Positions 47,783 through 57,380 of a stretch of 64,000 nt of DNA are shown in pieces. The stretch comes from Symbiodinium natans. Its lineage: Eukaryota; Sar; Dinophyceae; Suessiales; Symbiodiniaceae. Below the pieces are notes generated by a model. The model was given only the letters and a program-made list of their open reading frames with translations, did not search any database and was not told the DNA's origin. Where the stretch lies: positions 332,501-396,500 of the forward strand of contig CAJNDS010002246.1 of NCBI GenBank assembly GCA_905221605.1, written 5' to 3'. The translations under genes were made by a program, and so were the position numbers. The first letter of the stretch is position 1; each line of letters opens with the position of its first letter.

Positions 47783-48644
47783 GGGAAATAAACAACATCA
47801 GAAAGTCAAGGCACCCTAAACTAACCCAACCTTTTGACACAAAAACCTTTAAGCTTCCTCCCCTATATCCCGAAACCACCTAAGCCCCAAACCCTAAACC
47901 ACAAAACCTAGACCCTAAACCCTAAACCCTCAACCCCAAACCCTAAACCACAAACCCTAAACCCTAAACCCGAAGAACTCGGCCTCCTTCTTGTCGGCCC
48001 CACCAACCTCTCGGGATTCCTGGCCCAGGGAACCCCTTACTTGTGTTCCCAAAAGGGCTCCAAAGGGGGTTTAGGGCTTAGAGTTTAGGGTTTAGGGTGT
48101 ATTTAGGGTTTAGGGTTACGGGTTTGGGGTCTCGTGTTTGGGGTTTAGCGTTTAGGCTTAGGGTTTAGGGTCCAAGGCTTAGGAGTAGGCTGCAAGGCCC
48201 TGCGAGTACTGTAACAACTCAAGGAACGCCACAACTCCCCAAAAGCCTATCATGCCACAAGCCGAGAGACTTGAACCCTAAACCCTAAACCCTAAACCCT
48301 AAACCCCAAACCCTAAACCCTAAACCCTTCAACTCAGAACCCAGAATCCCCGAACCCCAGACCGAAATCCATAAAACCCCAAACCCATAAATCGAAGGGA
48401 GGTTGCATGGTCCCTGGATGTGGTTCAGGGTTTAGGGTTTAGAGGTTAGGTTTAGTTAGGGCTTAGGGTTTAGGGGCTACCTTCTTGGGCAGGTTCTGAA
48501 GTACAGGCCTTTGGGTTTCTATTTATAAAGGGGTATAAGGGGTCCCCATTTCAGGGCCCATGCGAAGGGACCATGCGGCTACCCTTAGATTTCACCCCGA
48601 AACCCTGAGCCTCCTGAACTCGAACACCTAAGCCCCTTCAACTT
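47783..48644. other. Telomeric runs and an I-family element
   Basis: C-strand runs 47885-47975 and 48275-48330, G-strand 48065-48180. An I-family element at 48395-48590 (GGTTGCATGGTCCCTGG to AGGGACCATGCGGCTACCC) contains telomeric G-strand units near its left end. Confidence 0.5.
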
Positions 48645-48792
48645 GGGAAATTCCCCCTTACACTAACAGTCCCTAACAGGGGAATACAGTATCCCCGATT
48701 AGAATCCCTATTAAGGACTGGTAGTATAAGGAGAAACTCCCAACCCTCAACCCTAGCCGATTAAGGACTGATAGGAGAAGGGGGAACATCCC
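48645..48792. mobile_element. E-family element plus a second half copy
   Basis: 48645-48741 is a nearly complete E element (TTCCCCCTTACACTAACAGT to ACTGGTAGTATAAGGAGAAA). 48759-48792 is another right half (ATTAAGGACTGATAGGAGAA). The window also has E copies at 2853, 39241, 43013, 57271 and 63882. Confidence 0.75.
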
Positions 48793-48876
48793 AACCCTCA
48801 ACAACCTCAACCCTCAACCCTCAACCCTAAACTCTAAACCCTAAAACCCAAACCCTAAACCCTAAACCCTCAACCC

Positions 48877-48962
48877 CAGTCCAAGCCTTCTTCTTCTTCC
48901 CGCGGCTAGCACTCGGCCTGAGGGGCATGGCTTGGCCGCGGATGGACTCTTGCAGGCTGGGG
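48877..48962 (-). CDS. Coding-like island, lysine patch
   Basis: The minus strand reads ASLQESIRGQAMPLRPSASR, then GKKKKAWTG. Strong GC3. Family unknown. Confidence 0.45.
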
Positions 48963-48963
48963 G

Positions 48964-49290
48964 GTTAGGGTTTAGGGTTTAGGGTTTAGGGTTTAGGGTT
49001 TAGGGTTTAGGGTTTAGGGTTTCGGGTTTGGGTTTTGGGGTTTGGGGTTTGGGGTTTAGGGTTTAGGGTTTGGTGTTTGGGGTTTGGGGTTTGGGGTTTG
49101 GGGTTTGGGGTTTAGGGTTTGGGGTTTAGGGTGTAGGGTTTGGGGTTTAGGGTTTAGGGTTTTGGGTTTGGGTTTTGGGGTTTGGGGTTTGGGGTTTAGG
49201 GTTTAGGGTTTAGGGTTTCGGGTTTGGGGTTTGGGGTTTGGGGTTTGGGTTTGGGGTTTAGGGTTTAGGGTTTAGGGTTTAGGGTTTAGG
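48964..49290 (+). repeat. Telomeric array with TTTGGGG blocks
   Basis: TTTAGGG units with repeated internal stretches of TTTGGGG and TTTTGGGG. The order of variants is itself partly repeated (49020-49070 resembles 49160-49215). Confidence 0.85.
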
Positions 49291-49773
49291 GCCAAGGGGT
49301 CTTCGGGCTCGCAGGTTTGGAGCTCATAAGGTCTCCGGCTTCGCTTTTAGGAGTCATGGGGGGTTGCTGGTCTGGGGGTTTAGGGTCTGGGGCCTACACG
49401 CTACAGGTTCGCCAAGCTCGCTCCACTGCTCTACTGCAACCACACACATCCGTTTAGATCACAAGCACCAACCCTACTCCCTACACCCAAACCCTAAAAA
49501 ACCCTAAAGAAAAAAACAGTAAGACAAAACACTAAAAGGAAAAACACTAAAACAAAACACTAAAACCCTAGGCCCTAAGCCCCAAATCCCAATTGTAAGC
49601 CCTCAAGCCCCCCTAAATCGCAGCCCTAAACCCTAAGCCCAGAATCCGAGCATAAAGCCTAAACGAAAGAAAGCGACAGCAAGCGAAAGATAGATAAGTA
49701 AAGATAACGAAAAAGAAACAGAGAGAGAGAGAGGGAGAAAGGGGAACAAGGAAAAGAGCAGTTTCAAAGCCTT
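49291..49773. other. Unique and A-rich DNA
   Basis: 49495-49570 is A-rich with repeated AAACACTAAA. 49660-49745 is purine-rich (GAAAGA, then GAGAGA). No gene. Confidence 0.5.
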
Positions 49774-49791
49774 AATATATATATATATATA

Positions 49792-49822
<31 letters not shown>

Positions 49823-50039
49823 GGTCACCCCCCCCCAATGGACCCACCGCGGGCCTTGATCTTTGCAAAAGTACCGCAAATACCGATAAAACCTATGCTG
49901 TCTGGTGATTTTCCGGTGACCGGGTTTTTGACTGTATTACTTAATTCACCCTCTCACACACGCACGGAGGGTTTTTCTTTCTGTTGGATTTTGTTTATAA
50001 TTTAAGATCTAGGCATTTAAACCTAAGCCTGCAAAAAAA

Positions 50040-51390
50040 AAACCTTAACCTTTAAACCCTGTAGGGTTAAGGTTTAAAGGTTAAGGGTTTAAGATTTAGG
50101 CATTTGAACCTATGCCGGTAATTAAAGCTAAGCCCTTAACCTTTAAATTCTATCGGGTTGAGATTTTTACAGGTTTAGGGTTTAAGATGTAGGCATTTAA
50201 ACCTAAGCCTGCAACTAATTTTAAACCCTTAACCTTTAAACCCTGTAGGGTTAAAGTTTAGAGGCTTAGGGTTTAATATTTAGCCATTTAAACCTGTAGC
50301 CAAGCCCTTAACCTTTAAACCCTATAGGGTTAAGATTTTTAAAGGTTTAGGATATAAGATGTAGGCATTTAAACCTAATTAAGCCTGCAACTAATTTTAA
50401 ACCCTTAACCTTTAAACCCTGTTGGGCTAAGGTTTAAAGGTTTCGGGCTTAAGATTTAGGCATTTAAACCTATTCCGGCAATTTACGCTAAGCCTCTAAC
50501 CTTTAAACCCTATAGGGTTAAGATATTTAAAGGTTTAGGGTTTAAGTTTAAGGTTTAGGTATTTAGACCTATGCCGGCAGTTCATATTGAACCCTTAACC
50601 TTAAACCCCATAGGGATGAGATTTAAAGGTTTAGGATTCTTTACTTAGACATTTAAATCCAAGCTGACGATTCAACCTAAACCCTTAACCTTTAAACCCT
50701 ATAGGGTGAAGGTTTAAAGTTTTAGGGTTTAAGATTCAGACATTTAAACCTAAGACAGCGATTAACACTAAGCCCTTAACCTTTAAACCCTATAGGGTTA
50801 AGGTTTAAAGGTTTGGGGTTTAAGATTCAGGCATTTAAAGCTAAGTATGTAATCAATTTGTCACCCTTAACACCTCTAAACTCTGTAGTGTGAAGGTTTA
50901 AAGGCTTAGGGTTTAAAAAAACCTAAGCCCCCTAAGCCCATAGAGTTTAAACCTTAAGGGTTTAAGGTTTACGCATCTATTCCTTAACCCTAAACCCTCT
51001 AGGGTCAGGACCCTAAAGCCCTCGGCAATCAAGCCTAAACCCTTGACCTTCAAACCCCATAGGATGAAGGTTTAAAGGTTTGGGGTTTAAGACTTAGGCA
51101 TTTAAACCTAGAGGGCATTTAAGCCTTAATCCTAAACCCTTTAGGGTCAGAACCTTAGCACCCTATAGGGGTCTAGCACGTTCAAAGGCTTGAACCCTAC
51201 AGGCGCTGAAGGTATACATGTCCTATCGGTTTTTAGTAAGAAGGTTTAGGGTCTTTTCGGGGTCTATCTCTAAATTTCTCACGGGGTTAACCCTGCAGGG
51301 TTTAAAGTTAAAGGTTTAGGGTTAAAGGTTAAGGCAATACCTATAGGATTAGAACCTTATAACCCTGTAGTGCATGAGGCTTAAACCCCT
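50040..51390. repeat. Palindromic satellite, about 92-bp unit
   Basis: At least nine units (starts near 50047, 50138, 50231, 50310, 50407, 50498, 50597, 50687 and 50778) and more degenerate ones beyond. Each has the fold-back core AACCTTTAAACCCTATAGG with GGGTTAAGGTTTAAAGGTT, followed by GGCATTTAAACCTAAGCC. Much more AT-rich than the surrounding telomeric DNA. Confidence 0.85.
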
Positions 51391-51399
51391 AAAACTTAA

Positions 51400-52345
51400 C
51401 CATCTTTTTCTCGAGAAAACCAAAAAAACCAAAAAAACCAAAAAAAAACATCTTTTCCAAAACTATGGGGCTGGGGCCTCCAAAAGATGGTTTTTTTGGT
51501 TTTCTCGAGAAAAAGATGGTTTTTTTGGTTCGAAACCATCTTTTTCTCGAGAAAAAGATGGTTTTTGAGCAGCCGCTCTTCGAAAAACCATCCTTTTTCT
51601 CGAGAAAAAGATGGTTTTTAGAGATCTTACCCTGGAAAAACCATCTTTTTCTCGAGAAAAAGATGGTTTCCGGAGGTCTTGTCCTGGTAAAACCATCTTT
51701 TTCTCGAGAAAAAGATGGTTTTTGGAGGTCTTCTCCTGGTAAAACCATCTTTTTCTCGAGAAAAAGATGGTTTTTCGAAGGATGGTTGCTCAAAACAATC
51801 TTTTTCTCGAGAAAAAGATGGTTTCGAACCAAAAAACCATCTTTTTCTCGAGAAAACCAAAAAAACCAAAAAAACCAAAAAAAACCATCTTTTCCAAAAC
51901 TATGGGGCTGGGGCCTTCAAGAGATGGTTTTTTTGGTTTTCTCGAGAAAAAGATGGTTTTTTTGGTTCGAAACCATCTTTTTCTCGAGAAAAAGATGGTT
52001 GTTGAGCAGCCGCTCTTCGAAAAACCATCTTTTTCTCGAGAAAACGATGGTTTTTGGAGATCTTGTCCTGGAAAAACCATCTTTTTCTCGAGAAAAAGAT
52101 GGTTTTTGGAGGTCTTGTCCTGGTAAAACCATCTTTTTCTCGAGAAAAAGATGGTTTTTGGAGGTCTTGTCCTGGTAAAACCATCTTTTTCTCGAGAAAA
52201 AGATGGTTTTTAGAAGAGCGGCTGCTCAAAAACCATCTTTTCTCGAGAAAAAGATGGTTTCGAACCAAAAAAACCATCTTTTTCTCGAGAAAACCAAAAA
52301 AACCATCTTTTGGAGGCCCCAGCCCCATAGTTTTGGAAAAGATGG
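51400..52345. repeat. Array of CTCGAG-centred palindromes, 437-bp higher-order unit
   Basis: Seventeen CTCGAG sites (51410 to 52289), mostly about 52 bp apart. Most are the centre of a 26-nt palindrome with arms CCATCTTTTT and AAAAAGATGG. Sites 51410, 51847 and 52284 are exactly 437 bp apart, with the same spacer order. Half-sites border blocks containing CTATGGGGCTGGGGCC (direct at 51463 and 51899, inverted near 52315). The many KTIFFSRKRWFF-type ORFs on both strands are artefacts. Confidence 0.92.
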
Positions 52346-52495
52346 TTTTTTTGTTTTTTTGGTTTTTTTGGTTTTTTTGGTTTTTTGGATTTTTTTGGTT
52401 TGTTGGTTTTTGTTAGTTTCTTGTTTTGTTGTTTTTTGCCTTGATCTGGCTAGGACTCGGCTGCCATCCGCGGTGGGTCCATTGGGGGGGGGTGA

Positions 52496-53270
52496 GCTAT
52501 ATATAGAAATATATATTTTAACATGAATGTCTGTACATACACTACATTTAGTATATAGTTTAGCCTGAAAACTTAAATAACCTGAACACATGCATATGCA
52601 TATTTGGGGTTTCCCTTCTACCCCTCTATACTCCACCCTAGGATCCCCCATAATTAGGGCCATTTCGGGATAATGAAGCCTAACTAAGGTAATTTAAGGC
52701 GGGAACCTGGGGGGGGGGGGGGGGGGTAGTACAGAGGGGGGTAGAAGGAAGGCCCATGAATATAGACTTAGAGAAGGCCAAGCCTAAAGCCCTGCACCTC
52801 AAGCCTACGTGAGTCCTAGCCCTGATCAGAACTCTGGGGTCCCACAACCCAAAACCCTGAAACCTAAACCGGACTCCGGTGATGTCCATGAAGAAGACCA
52901 GGAAGCTCACAAAGTTCCAACACGCAATCAATGTATAGGGCATGGGGTTTAGGGTTTTGCAGGGTTGCGTTTAGGAGTCTATACAAGATCGAGGAGAAAT
53001 CAATTCAATAAACTAGCGCCCCTTCGAACCATGTATGTGGTCGCCTTGGTCTCCTTCCCCAGTCGTATCATCACTTTATAAGACCAAGAATCAAGAGTAT
53101 AATGCTGTTGCATTCAATACATATCATACTACGCATTCTTGGCAGCCCCAGTTGCCATATTACACTGGGGGTACCCTGTTTACAAGGGAAGATTGAACCA
53201 AACAACGAGCAAAGGGTACTACTAGGCTACCAGTCATTGATTGGGTGGGCGGGGCAGTCCCTCACCCTAT
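52496..53270. other. Unique DNA right of the large unit
   Basis: AT-rich at 52496-52560. A G17 run at 52709-52726 lies inside an apparent element with GTAGTACAGAGG. 52750-53220 is unique; frames there have no codon bias. No gene called. Confidence 0.4.
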
Positions 53271-53487
53271 GAGGGTCCATGTGCCTATCTAGCAGATACT
53301 TGGGCCCTAAAGCTACTATGCAGGAACCTCTTTAAGGCCCTATTTCTGCTCCAAGAGAAGGGTTTCCGAAAAAAAAATGGGGACCCCTAGGATTCCCTTA
53401 TCATAAAGACCTCGAAAAGGTACCCCCCTAATTTCGGAAACCCTAAAACCTAAACCCCCATTTTTTTAAGTACATGGACCCTTTGGG
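53271..53487. mobile_element. B-family element with a nested second element
   Basis: B-family ends GAGGGTCCATGTGCC and AGTACATGGACCCTTTGGG. Inside it, 53360-53444 is another element with ends GGGTTTCCGAAA and TTTCGGAAACCC, followed by two CCCTAAA-like units. Confidence 0.75.
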
Positions 53488-54311
53488 TCAGCTTTCGTCA
53501 GCCGAGGCCCTGGCTCAGCGAACATCTCGGCGTGGGCCCTCTTTCGGCTCGGGCGCCCATGCGAGAGGCAAAAACCCTCAAACCCTAGAAGTCTAAAGCC
53601 CTAATCTACCTCCTATGAGTTTAGGGGTTAGGGTTGGTTTAGGGTCTAGGGTCTAGGGTCGAGGGTCTGGGGTCTAGGGTTTAGGGTTTAGGGAAAAGGG
53701 AAGCCCTAATCTACCTCCTAAGTCTGATCGTCTGCAAGGCCTTGACACTCCGGAACTTGATGTTCGAGTGGGCTTCAAGGGTTACAGTTTAGGGTTTAGG
53801 GTTTAGGGTTTAGGGTTTAGGGTTTAGGGTTAGGGTTACAGGGTCCGGGGCTTTGGGGGGTTTGCGGGTTTGGGAGTTTGGGGTTTCGGGCGTGGTAACG
53901 AGATGGGTCTACACAATGGCAGCAAGAACCGAAACGGAATACCTATAAACGATTCCTCCAGTGCATGTTGGAAAAAGGTGGGTTTTTCAGAATACCTAAA
54001 CCCTAAACCCTAAAAGGTTCTTAAGGGTTTCAAGGGGGGTAGGTACCTAGGGAAGCTTAGGGAAGCTTAGGGAGCCTTAGGGAGTACTGGGGAGTATTCG
54101 GAAACCTTGGGTTGCATAAGAACCCTATAATGGTCCATGGATTCGTGTGTGTGCGCCCGCCACAACCCCCCCCCCCCATCCCGGCGGCCTAAACCCTAAA
54201 CCCTAAACCCTAAACCCTAAACCCTACACCCTAAACCCTAAACCCTAAACCCTGAACCCTGAACCCTGAACCCTAAACCCTAAACCCCAAAACCCAAAAC
54301 CCTAAACCCTA
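53488..54311. other. Telomeric runs, J element, unique DNA
   Basis: 53495-53570 is open on the plus strand (SAEALAQRTSRRGPSFGSGA), uncertain. G-strand 53625-53690 and 53790-53835. A J-type element lies at 54035-54118 (GGTAGGTACCTAGGGAAG to AAACCTTGGGTTGCAT). C-strand 54190-54310. Confidence 0.5.
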
Positions 54312-54395
54312 AACCGAACCGGAGAGCCGAACCGTTCGTTAGGAAGCCGAAGGGTACCGAGCTCTTCCTGTAGATTGCGGATGCGCGAAATACAG
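54312..54395 (-). CDS. Coding-like island, coiled-coil-like
   Basis: The minus strand reads SRIRNLQEELGTLRLPNERF. A second minus frame is also open. Family unknown. Confidence 0.3.
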
Positions 54396-55338
54396 GGGCC
54401 TCAATAATGAGAATAGGGTTGGGGGGGGGGGGGGGGTCATTACAGTTTTATTACAATATAGGGGCCTTAATAATGAGAACAGGGTTGTGGGGGGGGGGGT
54501 CATTATAGTATAAGTACAAAGGCACCATAAGGGAATACCCTCAGTTACTATTCCGAGCCTTGTATTAGGGCTCTACTCCCCCAGTCTAAACAGCCATAAG
54601 AGGCCAGTTGGTGTGCGGCTTCGGGTTTCGGGTTTCGGGTTTCGGGTTTCGGGTTCTGAGCTTTGCGCGTTTGATTGGGGTTGCGGGTTTCGGGCTTGGA
54701 GGTTAAGAGAGGGGGGGTGATCAAACTGAACCTCTCCTGTCTAAAACCTTATCGAGGGGGGACTTCCACCTTGTAAACCCTAAACCCTAAACCCTAAACC
54801 ATAAAACACTAAACCCTAAACCCTAAACCCTAACCCCTAAACCCTAACACCAAGCCTGAGCTCTCTCTTTCTTGCTCTGCGCGGCGAAAAATCTGTTACC
54901 CGGAGCCATACTTACGGCTCCCACAGGTTGTCCATTAGTTTAGGGTTTAGGGTTTAGGGCTTAGGGTTTAGGGCTTAGGGTTTAGGGTTTAGGGTTTCGG
55001 GTTTCGGGTTTAGGCTTTAAGGTTACCCATGTAGTATAATACTTGGGCCGCAAAGGGGGTTCTTGTGTAGTAGCCCCTTTGGATCAAGCATGTACTGTAT
55101 GGGTACATGGACTCTTGAAGTTTCGGTTCCGAGGCTTCGGGTGCATGGCCAGGACCGATATTTTGTCTTCTGAGGGAGTCATAGGAAGCTCAATCCTGAA
55201 CCCTAAACCCTAAACCTTAAACACTAAACACTAAACCCTAAACCCTAAAGCCTAAAGCCTAAAGCCTAAAGCCTAAATCCTAAACCCCAAACCCTAAACC
55301 CTAAACCCTAAACCTCACATTATAGGGCGCAGGGCCTC
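54396..55338. other. Poly-G tandem element, telomeric runs, B relic
   Basis: 54390-54540 carries two copies of a unit with AGGGGCCT.AATAATGAGAA followed by a G run and GTCATTA. 54615-54655 is a TTTCGGG tract. 54860-54940 is open on the plus strand (LSSLFLALRGEKSVTRSHTY), weak. B-family relic at 55022-55115. 55195-55315 C-strand with CCTAAAG units. Confidence 0.45.
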
Positions 55339-55560
55339 CTAGTCAAAGGAGATCTTCTTGTTGCGCGTCTTCTCACGCATCCGTCTCTTGGTCTCCCGGA
55401 GGGCCTGGGGATGCAGAGCTGTGGGCCCTCGGCCTAAAGCACTGAGTTTAGGGTTTAGGGTTTAGGGTTTAGGGTTTAGCGGGTGCGCGCCGGCCTCTGC
55501 TCTCTTCTCGAGCTCCTTCTCTCGGCCTTCTCGCCTCAGAGGCTCAGGCAGCCCTCGAAC
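55339..55560 (-). CDS. Two C-terminal exons around a telomeric intron (possible ICT1-like tail)
   Basis: Right island (55482-55560, minus strand) reads VRGLPEPLRREGREKELEKR and AEAGAHP. Left island (55339-55418) reads LHPQALRETKRRMREKTRNK, then KISFD and TAG at 55339-55341. Between them lie five C-strand telomere units (in transcript sense) and 25 bp of unique DNA. Both islands are basic and helical, like the C-terminal tails of ICT1-type release factors, and run in the same direction as the RF-1-like exon at 61034-61131. That they belong to one gene is an inference. Confidence 0.45.
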
Positions 55561-56089
55561 ACCCAGGGCCACAGGGAGCAATCAGACTGTGCCTAAACCC
55601 TAAACCCTAAACCCTAAACCCTAAACCCTAAGCCCTGAACCCTGAACAGTAAACCCTGAGTGAGCCCTAAGCTCTGAGTGAACCCTGGGCCCCTCAATCC
55701 TACACTCCTAACCCAAAATCCTGAACCCTCACTCCTTTCGGGCTCTGCCATGATTTGTGGGGGGTTTTTCCGAAATTCGGGGGGACCTTATCGGGGTAAG
55801 GGAGTCCTACTCTTTGGGGGGTCTATGTTAGGGGTCCCTGAGCTTCGAAAACCCCAAGATTTGAGCAACAAAGAGGAACTGCCCTCGACTAGGAGGTCAC
55901 GAGTCCAGTCCCTTAACCCTACAAGTACGGGTTTGTGAACCCTAAACCCCAATCCCTAAACCCTAAACCCTAAACACTTAATCCCTAAACCCTAAACCCT
56001 AAACCACAAACAAAACCTGAACCCAGAAGCCCAAAACCCGAAACTCTCAACCCTTCCCTCCTGCAGGCACCAAAGCCTAAACTCTAAAC
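55561..56089. other. Telomeric C-strand DNA and unique patch
   Basis: 55590-55640 and 55935-56030 C-strand. 55740-55870 is probably an inverted-repeat element (CCGAAATTCGGGGGG and GGGTCCCTGAGCTTCG). No gene. Confidence 0.5.
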
Positions 56090-56215
56090 CACTGCTGGCA
56101 GGACAAGCGGCTTGAACTGCCTAACCCCTAAACCCTAAACCCAAAACCCTAAACCCTAAACAGGACAAGCAGCTTGAACTTCATGACCACGTAGTCCTTG
56201 AAGTCCTAGGGCTCG
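56090..56215 (-). CDS. Coding-like island duplicated around a telomeric insert
   Basis: The minus strand reads DFKDYVVMKFKLLVLP with strong GC3. The 20-mer CAGGACAAGCGGCTTGAACT (56099-56118) recurs with one change at 56161-56180, around 42 bp of CCCTAAA-like repeat. On the plus strand the same DNA offers CAG|GA...CAG|G, the GA-AG splice pattern, and a second open frame (DKQLELHDHVVLEVLG), so the coding strand is unsure. Confidence 0.4.
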
Positions 56216-57040
56216 GGGGCGGGGGGGGAGTGGGGAACCCTTAAAACCCTAACATCCCTGAAAACCCTAAAACCCCTAAAATCCCTAAAATCCCTAAAAT
56301 CCCTAAAAGCCCTAAAATCCCTAAACCCTAAGCCCTAAACCCGCTTAGGGCTTAGACTTTGCAGGACTTGGGTTAGGGACTCTCAGGGCCCAAGGCGATC
56401 AGGAGAAAAGGTTCAGGGTTTAGGGTCTAGGGTTTATAGGGTTTAGGGTGTAGGGATTAGGGTTTAGGGTTTAGGGTTTAGGGTTTAGGGTTTAGGGTTT
56501 AGGGTTTAGGGTTTGGGGCTTCGGGCTTAGGGTACTACCCCCCTCTATACTACCTCCGCTAGGTTTCCCTACATGGCCTTCATCATACCTGGGGGGGGGT
56601 AGTATAGAGGGGGGTAGTAGGGGAACCCATGATAAGTTTGATAAGTGTACTAGCCGAATGAAAGCATACGCCCCACCCTGGCTCAAACCCTAAGCCCCAA
56701 AAACCACAAAACCCCCTAAGCCCTAAACCCGAAACCCACAAACCCTGAACTCCTACGCCCTACCCTACCCCGTCAACCCCACACCCCTTAAGTCCGAAAC
56801 CCTGAACCCCACGGGAGCCTCATCAAGGTTTACGTCCGAGCCCTTGAAAGTTAGGGTAGGATTTAGGGTTTAGGGTTTAGGGCCAAAGTTTAGGGTTTAG
56901 GGCTTAGAGGGTTTAGGGTTCAGGGTTTGGAACCCATGAAACAAGGCCATCTAGGGTACGCCATTTGTCAGCCCAGAAATCCTGAACACTCAACCCCAAC
57001 CCTTCACCCTCAACTGCATGGCGAGAAGAGGACCGGATCT
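56216..57040. repeat. Telomeric DNA and a G-rich element
   Basis: 56230-56340 has CCCTAAAAT units. 56410-56530 G-strand array. 56533-56625 is a fold-back element (TACTACCCCCCTCTATACTA and GGGGGGTAGTATAGAGGGG). 56680-56920 mixed runs. No gene. Confidence 0.6.
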
Positions 57041-57380
57041 TGGCTGACTTCTGAACCCCTCCTAAAAGTTTACACTTGTAGGCTCCTTGTTTCTACAAAA
57101 ACCCAAAAAATTAAAGTCCGAAGAGCCAGCCAGAAGAAAGCCAAGAGGATTGTAGGAAACCCGGCCAGCTTCTCATTCTGCTCCCACTCATCGTTTCTCA
57201 CTTCCCTCTCGGCCTGGCAGCGCAGTATAATTAGTTGCGATCCCCAAGCTCAACTACCAGTCTACCTTGCGGATGTTCCCCCCCTTATACTTAAGTCCTT
57301 ACTAGGGATTACAGTACCGCCCCCCCCCCCCCCCCAGCATCATCCCTACTAAGGTCTGCTACTATACGGTTGAACATCCC
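57041..57380. mobile_element. S-family element and E-family element
   Basis: 57041-57154 is the second S-family copy (see 7984-8104). 57271-57380 is an E-family element (GGATGTTCCCCCCCTTATAC to ATACGGTTGAACATCCC) carrying a C17 run in its middle. Confidence 0.65.

Larger units (their letters stand above)
49825..52495. mobile_element. 2.67-kb unit with 28-bp terminal inverted repeats
   Basis: Left end 49825-49852 and right end 52468-52495 are perfect 28-bp reverse complements: TCA, nine C, then AATGGACCCACCGCGG. AT-repeat DNA lies outside both ends. Inside are a 92-bp satellite (50040-51390) and a CTCGAG palindrome array (51400-52345); no transposase ORF is present. It could be a large fold-back or non-autonomous DNA element. 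Confidence 0.7.

Noticed and set aside
51400-52345. CRISPR-like array
   Set aside because: Spacers are repeated and complementary rather than unique, no cas genes are present, and the context is eukaryotic.
51374-52663. Many ORFs of KTIFFSRKRWFF/SREKDGF type
   Set aside because: All frames of the CTCGAG palindrome array are open on both strands; no independent coding evidence.
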